The notes: generated by a model from the sequence alone, not told the origin. A stretch of 61,741 nt of DNA from Chitinispirillaceae bacterium (GCA_016930275.1 JAFGHA010000215.1:1-61741); one strand, 5' to 3'. Counted from the stretch's first letter, positions 27,259 through 37,134 are shown. Numbers and translations: made by a program.

Positions 27259-29937
27259 ATGATTAAAACGGATTTTTCATCTCTGAAATCATCCTTTGTA
27301 CAGGGAGCCGTCTTCGTTGCACTGATTGCAGGGTATTTTCTGGTTCCTGTTACCAACGCTGCGATTGACGACGCAATGCCGGCAACCATACCGGCGGAAA
27401 TTGTCGCCGACTGGAAAGCTCAGGGCGGGACTGCCGAAGAAATCAAAGCATCCCTTCCCGCCGAATATCAGGCAAAGTGCGACGGTACCTTCAACAGCGC
27501 CTGTCACTGGCGGCGGGTATACAGAATGAGCCGGTATCCCTACCTGGATAAAATCCTGTTCACCAGACACCACAATGTCGGTAACATTGCAATAGGATTC
27601 TGGGTTAATGTCGGTCCTTCCGATGTCACCGATACCGACTTCCAGCCCAAAGGCGCCCTCTGTCTCCTCAAGTTCGATAATTATTATTCACAGTATAAGG
27701 AAATCTTGACGAAGAACGATGCGTGCGTAAAGGACCCCTGCATTTCGTTTGACGGTAAAAAAGTCCTTTTTGCAATGTCCGGCAACAGTAAAGGAACCGG
27801 GTACAGGATTTTTGAAATGGAAATCGACAACCCGGGTTCGATCAAGCAGCTCACCGAAAACCCGGCCGGTCTGACGGTGGCGGATTTCGAACCGTGTTAT
27901 CTTCCCAATGGCGAAATCATGTTCGCTTCCACCCGTTGCTTCGGCGTGATTGATTGCGGATGGCAGCCTACCTCGAACATGTTTATCATGAATGGCGAGG
28001 GAAAATATATGCGTCGGGTCGGATTCGATCAGGTGCATACGTTTTTTCCGGTGTTGCGTCCGGACGGAACCGTCATGTATTCACGCTGGGAATACAACGA
28101 TCGCGACATCGCGAACATCGCCGGATTGTTCTGGATGTACCCCGACGGTTGTCACCAGACGGAACTTTACGGCAACCAGACGACATGGCCGATGTGCTTG
28201 CAGCATGGCCGACCCGTTCCCGGTAATCCGAGCAAATATTTCGCTATTGTAAGTGCGCATCATGGCGATTATTCGGGTGAGGTGTGTGTCATTGATGTAA
28301 CCAAAACCACTAATGGACCGGAAATTGTCAAGATGATCAGCCCGCCTCGGGAAACGAAAACCCGCGACAACAACGATACGTTCGCGTTCGGAGGGGTGTA
28401 CCGGAATTCAGAGTATCCGTATCCGCTCGATGAGGAGTGGTATCTCGTTTCCTATCACGACGAAAACAAATACAATTCCATGTCATACATGCACAACACC
28501 GGCAAGTTCAGAATTTATTTAAAGAATGTTGACGGTACCAGCCGGGAACTTCTCGCCTGGGGAGACCAGTCGCTGCATCACCCGATGGTAGTTGCCCCGT
28601 GGACAGATATCTGGGGAGAAGATCCTTTCCCGATTGCGGGACAGGCGAATTTCAAAGACAGCATGGGTACGTATATCATGCAGGATGTCTATGAAGGCGC
28701 AGGTATGGAAGGCGTCGATAAAGCAAGCGGCGTTGCCAAGAAACTTCGCGTCATTGAAATTAAATACCGTGTTTCGGGAGCCTGTGACAACGGCTGGGCC
28801 GGCATGGTTTCCGGTGCCAAACCAAGCAACGTCATTTTTTCCGCTCCGGATATCTGCCCGGTCGCCCTCTGGGGCGGTTCATGGGATGTGAAGAACGTTC
28901 TGGGTGAAGCGACAATCAAGGCTGACGGCTCCGCCTCATTCAAGGTACCGGCCAGGACACCGGTCTACTTTCAGGTGCTCGACGCCAACGGTTGCAGTAT
29001 TGCCGACATGCGCAGCTGGTCCACACTCATGCCCGGCGAAACATTCGCCTGCCTCGGCTGTCACGAAAGTAAAAACGAAGCGCCGCCGGTGGGAAGCCTG
29101 CAGGCCACAAGCGCCCAGAAACTCGAGACGCCTCTGGGAATCGAGAACCAGGGTTTTGATTTTCCGAAAATGGTTCAGCCGATCCTCGATAAGTATTGTG
29201 TGAGCTGTCATAAGGCGGGTCATGCATCCGGTTTCGATCTGACCGGAAACCTTGTCATGAACAACGCTGCGAAGAAATCGTATGCGACGTCATACACTTC
29301 GCTTTTCAAGGGAATCGGTGCTTCAAAAAGCAACAAAGCGATCAATATCGCCTCCATATTCTCCCAGGCGGAACAGATGCCTCCCTACTCGTACGGTGCG
29401 GTCAAGAGCGGTCTGATAAAGGCTATCAATGGGGGCGTCTCGGCAATGAATAACATCAACCTCCCCGATAAGGAGAAGAGAATTCTGGCCTGCTGGATCG
29501 ATCTGGAGGCGCCGCATTCCGGATCGTACGACAGTTATATGTCATCATCCGATGCACAAAGATACAAGCAGCTGGAAGCAACCGCCCAGAAATGGTATGA
29601 CATCGAAGCGCAGAATGTCAAAGCCTGGGCTGCCGTACAGCCAACCGGAATCAAACCTGAAGACCACGGCAGAGTAAAGACAATTGCCGTTGCCGATAAC
29701 GGTCTCCGTATCGAATACCTGCCGGTACAGCGGGCACTGGTTCTGAAGAATTTCTACCGGGGCAATCTGACACTGGTCGATCTCAGGGGAAAGGTGATCT
29801 CACGAATGGACCTTTCCGATCTGCAAACCGACAATGTCACCGTTTCATTACCCGTGTCGCTGAGTACGGGATGCTACGTTGCCAGATTTAAAGGAGTCAA
29901 TGGAATTCAGCAGGCAAAGATTTCCATTACACAATAA
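27259..29937 (+). CDS. Secreted HzsA-like dihaem protein with sorting-type tail
   Basis: The 892-residue protein has a signal peptide (GAVFVALIAGYFLVPV), a long beta-propeller region of PD40/TolB-like blades (KILFTRHHNVG, FDGKKVLFAMSG, FASTRCFG, RPDGTVMYSRWEYNDRD) and then two c-type haem motifs, CLGCH at 598-602 and CVSCH at 647-651, the second followed by GFDLTG as in planctomycete cytochromes. This arrangement matches proteins related to the hydrazine synthase alpha subunit. About 80 C-terminal residues (LTLVDLRGKVISRM to AKISITQ) are a sorting-type domain. It is likely exported and surface linked. The electron partner and substrate are unknown; hydrazine synthesis is not implied. The start is chosen by GGAGG. 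Confidence 0.82.
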   Translation: MIKTDFSSLKSSFVQGAVFVALIAGYFLVPVTNAAIDDAMPATIPAEIVADWKAQGGTAEEIKASLPAEYQAKCDGTFNSACHWRRVYRMSRYPYLDKILFTRHHNVGNIAIGFWVNVGPSDVTDTDFQPKGALCLLKFDNYYSQYKEILTKNDACVKDPCISFDGKKVLFAMSGNSKGTGYRIFEMEIDNPGSIKQLTENPAGLTVADFEPCYLPNGEIMFASTRCFGVIDCGWQPTSNMFIMNGEGKYMRRVGFDQVHTFFPVLRPDGTVMYSRWEYNDRDIANIAGLFWMYPDGCHQTELYGNQTTWPMCLQHGRPVPGNPSKYFAIVSAHHGDYSGEVCVIDVTKTTNGPEIVKMISPPRETKTRDNNDTFAFGGVYRNSEYPYPLDEEWYLVSYHDENKYNSMSYMHNTGKFRIYLKNVDGTSRELLAWGDQSLHHPMVVAPWTDIWGEDPFPIAGQANFKDSMGTYIMQDVYEGAGMEGVDKASGVAKKLRVIEIKYRVSGACDNGWAGMVSGAKPSNVIFSAPDICPVALWGGSWDVKNVLGEATIKADGSASFKVPARTPVYFQVLDANGCSIADMRSWSTLMPGETFACLGCHESKNEAPPVGSLQATSAQKLETPLGIENQGFDFPKMVQPILDKYCVSCHKAGHASGFDLTGNLVMNNAAKKSYATSYTSLFKGIGASKSNKAINIASIFSQAEQMPPYSYGAVKSGLIKAINGGVSAMNNINLPDKEKRILACWIDLEAPHSGSYDSYMSSSDAQRYKQLEATAQKWYDIEAQNVKAWAAVQPTGIKPEDHGRVKTIAVADNGLRIEYLPVQRALVLKNFYRGNLTLVDLRGKVISRMDLSDLQTDNVTVSLPVSLSTGCYVARFKGVNGIQQAKISITQ

Positions 29938-29964
29938 GGAAATAAGCGTCGGTGTAATTTTACT

Positions 29965-29998
29965 CCCGGGCCGTCATATGATAGTCCGGGTGTTTTTT
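29965..29998 (+). terminator. Probable terminator after the HzsA-like gene
   Basis: A CCCGG/CCGGG stem (29965-29969 with 29986-29990) around a loop that includes the palindrome TCATATGA is followed by a T-rich run (TGTTTTTTG). It lies 27 bases past the stop. The stem is short, so this is moderately supported. Confidence 0.6.
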
Positions 29999-30043
29999 GT
30001 ATTCGCAATTCATTCAGATGCTATCGCAGCTTCACGGAAACGC

Positions 30044-30826
30044 TCACGCGTGAAACACGCTTATGCAGTCACCATGCCGGTACAGATTGAACCGTCCGTT
30101 CTCTCCCCACGAATCGAACTGGGCGTCAAGTGTCAACCCGTGTTTTTCGAGCATCGCGTTGAACAGACGGTCGGTCATTCTGCTCCGGCATCCACCGTGC
30201 ACGCCGCCTTTTTTCGGATGGTGGATGACCGCGATACCGCCCGAAGCGAATACCCGTTTGAATTCCGCTATATAGCGGTCGGTATCCTCAGGGTTGATAT
30301 GAACGAAAACATCGAACGACCAGATCGCCTCGATCGAACCGTCGGGAATAAACCCGAGATCGATGTTTCCGGCCAGATGGAATTCACAGTTGGTCGCGGT
30401 GGCGAACCTGGCTTTACAGAGTGCGATCGCTCTGGATGAAACATCGATGGCAACAAGCTTCCCGGCCAGCGGCTGCAGTACGGCCGTCCATCGCCCCGCA
30501 CCCGAGCCGATTTCGAGTACGGCAGCCCCCCGCCTGATATACTTACGGAGTACTTCATCGATCAGCGATTGCTTCCACTCCGCCGAGACCGTCCATTCCT
30601 CACCGTGCTCCTTTTCCCAGGGAAGCAGATCCCAGAGCGCTCCCGCCGTAACGGGGGTATTGAATCCGGGGAGATCGTGCTTTTCCTCAAGTTTCAACAG
30701 AAGCTTGAACAGTCCGGTTGAATCGATCTTCAGGAAATAACGGAACGACCAGTAGAGTGTATACAATAAGGTCCATGGTAATCCGTTCAGTTTGAGTAAT
30801 TTGGTCCCGATATTCAGAATCGTCAT
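30044..30826 (-). CDS. Class I SAM-dependent methyltransferase
   Basis: The 260-residue protein has motif I AAVLEIGSGAGRWTAVL, then VAIDVSSRAIALC (motif II acidic residue) and SFDVFVHI, and ends with FNLYRHGDCISVF. The fold and order fit small-molecule methyltransferases; the acceptor is unknown. The open frame extends to a GTG at 30910, but that stretch lies within the terminator of the gene upstream on the same strand (30898-30942), so I chose the ATG at 30826, which has no strong ribosome binding site. It is read away from the enzyme island. Confidence 0.82.
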   Translation of the reverse strand: MTILNIGTKLLKLNGLPWTLLYTLYWSFRYFLKIDSTGLFKLLLKLEEKHDLPGFNTPVTAGALWDLLPWEKEHGEEWTVSAEWKQSLIDEVLRKYIRRGAAVLEIGSGAGRWTAVLQPLAGKLVAIDVSSRAIALCKARFATATNCEFHLAGNIDLGFIPDGSIEAIWSFDVFVHINPEDTDRYIAEFKRVFASGGIAVIHHPKKGGVHGGCRSRMTDRLFNAMLEKHGLTLDAQFDSWGENGRFNLYRHGDCISVFHA

Positions 30827-30897
30827 GACAATCTGACTGCTGCGAATAGACGGATCGACCGCCCGCTTTCCACGGGAGTATCGTACCGCTCCGTTTA

Positions 30898-30942
30898 CAA
30901 GAAAAAACACGGTGTATACAGCCGGTAGCCGTATACACCGTG
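30898..30942 (-). terminator. Strong Rho-independent terminator between two minus-strand genes
   Basis: A perfect 12-bp stem (CACGGTGTATAC at 30908-30919 with GTATACACCGTG at 30931-30942), an 11-base loop and a U tract on the minus strand (A run 30902-30907 on plus) end transcription of the secreted-protein gene starting at 31909. Its position rules out the earliest open-frame start of the downstream methyltransferase. Confidence 0.92.
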
Positions 30943-30982
30943 TGATAGTTGCCGATAGAACGTTATTGAACGTCGCCCGTGC

Positions 30983-31909
30983 TCAGCGGAACATCTTTCT
31001 TTTCACATTCACGCCGGCACCGGTGATGTGAACACACTGGATCCAGCCGACGGGCAGACTGGAATTGGTCCGTGCGAACCGGTCCACATCGTACTTTCTG
31101 CCTTTTTTAACGTCAATAAGCCCCTTGAACAGCTGTTCACCCTGCAATGAAAAGACAGCCAGTGTCACCTTGCCCGATATCGCGGGAACGAAGTGACGGC
31201 TGTCGCTTGCCGTATGGGGTACTGAAGCCGGCGATCTGACGGCCGCATTATTCTTGAAGAAAAACATGTTATCGAGTTTCAGACATCCAGGGTCACTGGT
31301 CGGACTGAGGTTGCCCGCAGCGGAATCATTGTAAATTAGCATGCGCAACTCGAAAAGTCCTCTTCTGACGAAACTTTCCGGAAACCCGAAAGATTCCCGT
31401 TTCCATTCCACGGAAGATCCGAATTCATAATAATCCTGATAGTTTATGGGAGTCCCGCACCCGGCACTGCCCTGACCCCAGATCATTTTCACCTTGTGTC
31501 CGGGAAGCGGTCCCTTGTGCCACAACACCATTGAATCATGCGTCTCGGTATAGAAACTCATCGTTCCGTTATCCCAGTACATTTTAAATCCGGCGTAACC
31601 CGGACGCGGTTCGAAATCATAGGAGGTATCCTCACCCATTGGCGTTTTTCCTTCATAATGAACGGGATCGGTATTGAACTGGTAGTCAAAATTGATATAC
31701 GGGCTTCCGTCCTGGGAGTCTCCGGTGTCAACCATTGAGAATTTCCCTACATTGATCATTGGAAACGTATCGGCAAGACCCAGGTCCATCCACAATTCTT
31801 CCGGGTCAGTATTCCTGCAGAGCCACAGTGTATCATACCCTTCCTGTCCCATAAGCCCCTGTAAGCCCCCCACCAGCAGAATCAGTCCCATGATCCCCTT
31901 TAATCGCAT
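30983..31909 (-). CDS. Secreted protein of unknown function with sorting-type tail
   Basis: The 308-residue product has a signal peptide (LKGIMGLILLVGGLQGLMG), a beta-rich central domain of about 200 residues with many aromatic residues (SYDFEPRPGYAGFKMYW, KLDNMFFFK) that could bind carbohydrate, and a C-terminal region (KVTLAVFSLQGEQLFKGLI to VNVKRKMFR) of the sorting-tail type. I do not recognise the central domain. CAAGGGAGAACG precedes the ATG at 31909, which I chose over an upstream start. It lies inside the polysaccharide-degradation island and may bind or act on the same substrate. Confidence 0.65.
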   Translation of the reverse strand: MRLKGIMGLILLVGGLQGLMGQEGYDTLWLCRNTDPEELWMDLGLADTFPMINVGKFSMVDTGDSQDGSPYINFDYQFNTDPVHYEGKTPMGEDTSYDFEPRPGYAGFKMYWDNGTMSFYTETHDSMVLWHKGPLPGHKVKMIWGQGSAGCGTPINYQDYYEFGSSVEWKRESFGFPESFVRRGLFELRMLIYNDSAAGNLSPTSDPGCLKLDNMFFFKNNAAVRSPASVPHTASDSRHFVPAISGKVTLAVFSLQGEQLFKGLIDVKKGRKYDVDRFARTNSSLPVGWIQCVHITGAGVNVKRKMFR

Positions 31910-32372
31910 GTCGTTCTCCCTTGAATAAGTGGTTATTATCGTGAACATTCATTCCGGAATTTTCCGGAATTCCCCACTGATTCTACATATCGGTATCCTT
32001 TGCCGGAACACCCCCTCCGGAGAAGTTACCTGAATCAGAGTTTGTCGGAATAAAATAATAGAAACCGGTTTTCACCGACTATCATCAATATTCAAGTAAT
32101 AATATACATAATTATTTTATTCATTCAGAAAAATATAAGAACCAGGGGTATCTGAGCTGATGCAATCGGAATGATACGGGGGTCTTCTCCGCAGGATTCG
32201 TACGGCATCACGTCGGGAATAACAATGGTGATTCCGATAGATTCCCGGCAGGTTTCCGTACCCGGCGGCATGTCGCAATACCATATTTGTAATAATGGAA
32301 GCCGGTTTTCCCGCGATGGCATGCCGACATTCACCATCATGACGACTCGAACCCGTCCGGATAAACGTCCCG
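31910..32372. other. Divergent intergenic region of the enzyme island
   Basis: This 463-base region separates the minus-strand secreted protein from the plus-strand GH2 gene and should contain both promoters. The stretch 32040-32130 is A/T-rich (TAATAATATACATAATTATT). Open frames on both strands here have no family resemblance and are not called. Confidence 0.4.
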
Positions 32373-34694
32373 ATGAAAAAGACTTTATCATTTTATATTT
32401 CTGTATTTCTGTGCATTACCGCTGGGGCGCATGAATGCATTGCCGCTCCTTCGGTGAATCTACGTTCCGGAACTTCTTCACCCCGTACCGTGATTGATTT
32501 CAACACCCGCTGGCTTTTCAAAACAGGGGATCTTCCGAACGGTGCGGCGGTGACCCTGAACGAAACCTCCTTCACACCGGTCTGCCTGCCTCATGCCAAT
32601 ACAATCGTCCCCCATCGCGGTTTTGACATGAAGATATTCCGGAACGTATCATGGTACCGCAGACACTTTACCCCTCCACCGGAGTGCAGGGAGCGTCGTT
32701 TCATTCTGGACTTTCAGGGCGCATCCCAGATTACGGAGGTATTCGTCAACGGTACTGCGGTCGGTATCCACCGGGGTGCCTATACCCCATTCTCATTCGA
32801 TATTACCGATCACCTGAGTTTCGGAAAGGATAACGTGATCGCCGTACGGGTCGATTCGCGAAAGCATCGGGAGATCCCGCCCGAAGGACAGGCTATTGAT
32901 TTTATGCTTTTCGGCGGAATTACGCGTGACGTTTCCATGATAATCACCAGCCCTCTCCATGTCGACTGGATTTTCGCGTCGCGCGATTCGATTATGAAGA
33001 ACCGGGTGAATATCCGCAGCAGAATTATCAACTGCGATACGGTAGGGAGAGAGTGTATCATCGAAACCAGGATTATCGATACCACTGGAGCCACCGTTGC
33101 GTTCGGATCCGCTTCGGGAACGGTCGAGGCGGCCTCATCGCTCGAAGTAGCGTACACCACCACACCGATCGACCGCATCCGGGAGTGGGATATCGATACC
33201 CCTTACCTCTATACTGTACGTACCCGCATACAGATCGATTCCGTTGCCGTCGATGAATATTCGGAAAAAACCGGACTGCGCTCCTTTTCCTTCAGCAGAG
33301 CAGATGGAAAATTCTATCTCAACGGAAGACCGGTCTGGCTGTCCGGACTCAACCGTCACGAAACCTTTCCGTTCATCGGTCGTGCTGCAGCCAATCGTCT
33401 CCAGGCCGCTGATGCCGATATCCTGAAATATGAACTCGGATGTACGATTGTCCGCTGCTCGCACTATCCGCAGGACCCGGAATTTCTCAGCCGGTGTGAT
33501 GAAATCGGTTTGCTGGTGCTCGAAGAGATACCGGGATGGGGTTATGTCGGCGACAGTGCCTGGCAGGCAATTACGCTCCGGAATGTCGAAGAGATGGTTG
33601 TCCGCGACAGGAACCACCCCTCGATCATCAGCTTCGGAGTAAGAATCAATCAGTCTCACGATTTCAATGATTTTTACCGGGAGACAAACCGGCTCTCCAG
33701 AACACTCGATCCCACCCGGCCCACGCATGGTGTACGTCTCAAGGGACGGTACGCTCCGGAGAACTATCTGGAGGATGTATGGACCCACAATTTCATCATT
33801 CCCGAAGGAAAACCGCAGCATCTGCCCTGGCTTATCACCGAATCGTTCGGTATCAATTGTCAGGTTCATTCCTGGGACAACGAGGAAAAGTTAATCCGGA
33901 TACTGCTCAGATTCGCGGAAGTGATGGATTCGGTTGCCGCCAATCCGTACATCTGCGGACAGATCGGCTGGTGCGCTTTCGACTATAATTCCGGATACCC
34001 TACCGCCGACAACGGTGTATGTTATTACGGTGCGATGGACCTGTACCGGATACCCAAGCATGCGGGAATGTTTCTGAAGTCCCAGGGAGATCCCGCGACA
34101 GTAGGTCCGGTGGTCTACATTGCCCACACCTGGAACAGGAAGCTTTCGCCGAACGATGTATGGGTGGCGAGTAACTGCGACAAAGTGGAGCTGTTTATCG
34201 GCAAAAAATCACTCGGTATAAAAAAGCCGGACCGGTTTCCATCGCTTCCCCATCCCATGGCGGTCTGGAAGGGTATTCCCTTCAAACCGGGTATGCTCCG
34301 GGCCGTGGGGTATTGCAGTGATACGATTGCCGCAGTACATACCCGCAAAACCTCCAAAGGACCGGTTACCCTGAAAATGATTCCGGATGCCACGCAGTTG
34401 ATTGAAGGTGGCGATATGACCAGAGTGGTAGTGCTTGCCGTAGATCGATACGGACAAACGTCATCGGCTCCGAATACCATTGTCGAACTCGCCGTTACCG
34501 GGGCGGCTGCATTTGTCGGCCAGCATCTGATAGCGCTCGAAGATGGAAAAACCGCGTTTTTCGTGAAAACAAAAGCCGGTGAAACCGGTCCGGTTACCTG
34601 CCGGGCAAAAGCCAGAGGTCTTGCACCTGCCGTTGTTAAAATGGCGGTGCAATCAGCCCCGGAAAATCTGACTGACTGTCGGATTCAGCGATAA
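32373..34694 (+). CDS. Secreted GH2-family protein with altered acid/base residue
   Basis: The 773-residue protein has a signal peptide (LSFYISVFLCITAGA), a sugar-binding jelly-roll domain (about 50-190, VSWYRRHF, GVHRG-like IHRGAYTPFSFDIT), an Ig-like domain, a TIM barrel and C-terminal Ig-like domains. The barrel has LNRHETFPFIG and RCSHYPQDPEFL, and the nucleophile region LITESFG (Glu490). In the acid/base motif, where GH2 proteins of this type read INES, the sequence is INQS: the codon at 33651-33653 is CAG, giving Gln427. Relatives cleave beta-galactosides, mannosides or glucuronides; this one may be inactive or use another mechanism. No sorting tail is evident at its end. Confidence 0.85.
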   Translation: MKKTLSFYISVFLCITAGAHECIAAPSVNLRSGTSSPRTVIDFNTRWLFKTGDLPNGAAVTLNETSFTPVCLPHANTIVPHRGFDMKIFRNVSWYRRHFTPPPECRERRFILDFQGASQITEVFVNGTAVGIHRGAYTPFSFDITDHLSFGKDNVIAVRVDSRKHREIPPEGQAIDFMLFGGITRDVSMIITSPLHVDWIFASRDSIMKNRVNIRSRIINCDTVGRECIIETRIIDTTGATVAFGSASGTVEAASSLEVAYTTTPIDRIREWDIDTPYLYTVRTRIQIDSVAVDEYSEKTGLRSFSFSRADGKFYLNGRPVWLSGLNRHETFPFIGRAAANRLQAADADILKYELGCTIVRCSHYPQDPEFLSRCDEIGLLVLEEIPGWGYVGDSAWQAITLRNVEEMVVRDRNHPSIISFGVRINQSHDFNDFYRETNRLSRTLDPTRPTHGVRLKGRYAPENYLEDVWTHNFIIPEGKPQHLPWLITESFGINCQVHSWDNEEKLIRILLRFAEVMDSVAANPYICGQIGWCAFDYNSGYPTADNGVCYYGAMDLYRIPKHAGMFLKSQGDPATVGPVVYIAHTWNRKLSPNDVWVASNCDKVELFIGKKSLGIKKPDRFPSLPHPMAVWKGIPFKPGMLRAVGYCSDTIAAVHTRKTSKGPVTLKMIPDATQLIEGGDMTRVVVLAVDRYGQTSSAPNTIVELAVTGAAAFVGQHLIALEDGKTAFFVKTKAGETGPVTCRAKARGLAPAVVKMAVQSAPENLTDCRIQR

Positions 34695-34773
34695 CTGATA
34701 CATATGGAGGACTCCCCCGTTGATAAAAAAACCATAAAAATATGAAATATTTATTGTAGAACTATACTCAATA

Positions 34774-34952
34774 CATGTTTTTCCAGCATATATTCTGTTT
34801 ACGGGTTTATATTATTTAATAAGAGCACATGATTTTTTCAATCAGATCATCAGTTCCAATGGACAGAGGTCCTTCATAACGAATCAGTGGGTCTGTGTAA
34901 TTTTTTTTTGCATGGGAAGTATGATTCGACCAACATCCCTCAAAGGAGTTTT
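34774..34952 (+). promoter_or_regulatory. Leader region A shared by the two GH54 genes
   Basis: These 179 bases before the first GH54 gene are very similar to 37135-37302 before the second. Identical blocks include CTGTTTACGGGTTTATATTA, CCTTCATAACGAATCAGTGG, ATGATTCGACCAACAT and CAAAGGAGT, the last being the ribosome binding site. The A/T-rich part (34800-34840) is the likely promoter. The conservation reflects duplication of gene plus control region, probably with shared regulation. Confidence 0.7.
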
Positions 34953-36350
34953 ATGCGTTACTCAAAAAGTATCAATCGTTTATTCGTAACATTGTTGGTA
35001 ACAGGCGGTCTCTTGTTTCAACAGAACACGTTTGCCCGTGAATGCCCGTGTGACATCTATGAAGAAGCCGGTACCCCCTGTGCAGGTGCATACAGCATGA
35101 TCCGTCAGCTCAACAGTAAATACAATGGACCGCTCTATCAGGTCAGGCGCTCTTCAGATGGACAGACAAAAGATATTCCCCAGATGGATGACGGCTTTGC
35201 CGATTCAAAAGTTCAGGATGATTTTCTCGGTGGCGGTGGAGGAACAGTCTCAAAGCTGTATGATCAGTCGGGAAACGGGAATGATCTTACCGTTGCCAAA
35301 AAAGGTTGCTACAACTGTGATCAAGGTGACAGCGCCTGTAAGGATGATAAAGAAGCTAATGCCAAAGGACGCAAACTGACTGTTGCCGGACATACCGTGT
35401 ATGGCCTGTATATACAACCGGGCGAGGGATATCGTACCAATCAGGAGGGGTATGCAGGACATCCGGATCGGGTAAGTGCCGCTAAAAATATGCCGACCGG
35501 AAATCAGGCGCAGGGGATATATGGTGTGGTAGACGGCAAACGTCCCGGTCAGGCATGCTGTTTCAACTTTGGCAATGGTTCAACGAACAACTGCTATGGT
35601 CCTACCGGCCAGATGAACACACTCTATTTCGGTGGAGTTGACTGGTGGGGGACGGGTGCCGGGAGAGGTCCCTGGTTTCAAAATGATATGGAAGCCGGGG
35701 TATGGGCCGGCGGCAGTGCAAATCCACCACCCAAAGGCTGGTCGACCAACCCTTCAATCACCTGGGACTATGCGTTCGGTATTTCCAAGACAAGTACCGA
35801 AAACAATCGTGGTAAATATTGCCTCAGAGTAGCGGATGCTACGAACGGTGACCTGACAAATGCCTATGACGGTGATGCTCCCTCTACGTGGAAAATGGAA
35901 GGCGGAATACTACTCGGTATCGGTGGTGATAACAGTAACCATTCTTTTGGTACCTTTTTTGAAGGTTGCATCACAAAAGGACGACCATCAAACGACATCG
36001 ATGCAAAGGTGCTGAAAAATGTACAGAGCATGCATTACGGAAGTGAAGCACCGGTAGGAACATTCCTCGATGCAAGAACGGCTTCCACACCGGCATCCTT
36101 TTCCGTTCGTTACATTCCGTCAACAGCCAGCGCGATCATCCGTTATTCGCTGGAAAGTGCGCGTACTATTAATATGCGTGTTTTCAACCAGAAGGGGATG
36201 CAGATCGAGACGATCACCTCAGGGGTGAAACAGGCAGGTGGACATGTATCGATCTGGAACACCAAACATGCAGCACCCGGAGTTTATGTCGTAAAAACGG
36301 CAATAGACGGTACAACCGGATGGACCGATAAAATCGTTGTCGGAAGATAA
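34953..36350 (+). CDS. GH54 alpha-L-arabinofuranosidase, copy 1, with sorting-type tail
   Basis: The 465-residue protein has a signal peptide, then the GH54 catalytic domain starting CPCDIYEEAGTPC and containing GPLYQVRR, KLYDQSGNGNDL and GTFFEG. The nucleophile Glu (NDMEAGVW, residue 247) and the acid/base Asp (GGDNSN, residue 326), assigned by comparison with the fungal AbfB enzyme, are both present. The last 80 residues (IIRYSLESARTINMRVFNQ to TDKIVVGR) are a sorting-type domain; there is no CBM42. It would remove arabinose side chains from arabinoxylan or arabinan outside the cell. The ATG is preceded by AAAGGAG; an upstream start at 34887 is not supported. Confidence 0.92.
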   Translation: MRYSKSINRLFVTLLVTGGLLFQQNTFARECPCDIYEEAGTPCAGAYSMIRQLNSKYNGPLYQVRRSSDGQTKDIPQMDDGFADSKVQDDFLGGGGGTVSKLYDQSGNGNDLTVAKKGCYNCDQGDSACKDDKEANAKGRKLTVAGHTVYGLYIQPGEGYRTNQEGYAGHPDRVSAAKNMPTGNQAQGIYGVVDGKRPGQACCFNFGNGSTNNCYGPTGQMNTLYFGGVDWWGTGAGRGPWFQNDMEAGVWAGGSANPPPKGWSTNPSITWDYAFGISKTSTENNRGKYCLRVADATNGDLTNAYDGDAPSTWKMEGGILLGIGGDNSNHSFGTFFEGCITKGRPSNDIDAKVLKNVQSMHYGSEAPVGTFLDARTASTPASFSVRYIPSTASAIIRYSLESARTINMRVFNQKGMQIETITSGVKQAGGHVSIWNTKHAAPGVYVVKTAIDGTTGWTDKIVVGR

Positions 36351-36371
36351 AAAACCGTAAATAACTTTTCC

Positions 36372-36409
36372 TGTTCCCTCTCCAGACCGGAGAGGGAACA
36401 TTTTTTTTT
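36372..36409 (+). terminator. Rho-independent terminator after GH54 copy 1
   Basis: A perfect 12-bp stem (TGTTCCCTCTCC at 36372-36383 with GGAGAGGGAACA at 36389-36400), 5-base loop, and nine Ts form a textbook terminator 22 bases past the stop. The second GH54 gene has a similar one. Confidence 0.95.
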
Positions 36410-36450
36410 ACCTGAACCGATCAACGAGGCCCTCGAAGTGCCGGTGGAAT

Positions 36451-36771
36451 TCATTGTTTCATCCAGCTATAGTTTCCGTATCGACTCCGTAAACGGCAGG
36501 CTGGACAAAGGGCTGAGAGGTGTTCTGAAGCAAGCAAAAGTTCCATAAACCCATTCATTGCAGGCAAATCGTCGAGATGTTGGAAACCGATACCTATAGT
36601 CTTTGCACCGGGTTCTCCATCACGTTTACGACCGAGGAAACCGCCGAGGCTTGCCACCATTCGTACCACCTCACGCAGGGTCGGCCATTGTGATGGCGTC
36701 GGGATTTTAGGTACTGTATGCAACCAGCCCTTTCCACTAGTAGCCTTCGAAGAATACGGTGCAGGGTACAT
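36451..36771 (-). mobile_element. IS4-family transposase relic
   Basis: The minus strand encodes about 106 residues in one frame, of which PTLREVVRMVASLGGFLGRK, then RDGEPGAKTIGIG and FQHLDDL, follow the C-terminal motif of Tn5/IS4-type transposases (LGGFLGRKxDGEPG). The preceding catalytic domain is missing and no terminal repeats were found. It is a fragment lying between the two GH54 copies. Confidence 0.85.
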
Positions 36772-37134
36772 CCGGCGTTTCGCGACCCGTTTTTATACGG
36801 AAACTATTCAGGACTTAAAACATTGGTGTCAATCTACCTGATAATTACTTTATAAGATAATCGATTTTCCTCATCTCCTACCCTTGCCATCGATCTCACA
36901 GTAAAAAGGTTTTCCCCTCACCACTGTCTCAAAAAGCATATCACGGCAATCCGCCCGCAACTGAAACCTATATCCCTGACCGAGCCGGTATTCATTTTTC
37001 ATTTGTTGCCGGCCTGTCGCTCCCGTACCCGCGTCTGAACGGTATGCTGCCGGTTGGCGGTAAATACGAAGTTCCTTTTAATCGGTCCCGAACGACAAAT
37101 GTTTCCGGTAGAACCGGACTGATCCATGTTTTTC
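36772..37134. other. Intergenic spacer between IS4 relic and second GH54 leader
   Basis: No gene, RNA or clear repeat is visible in these 363 bases. They separate the transposase relic from the copied leader. Similarity to the first GH54 upstream region ends near 37135, which marks the left edge of the duplicated segment. Confidence 0.4.
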
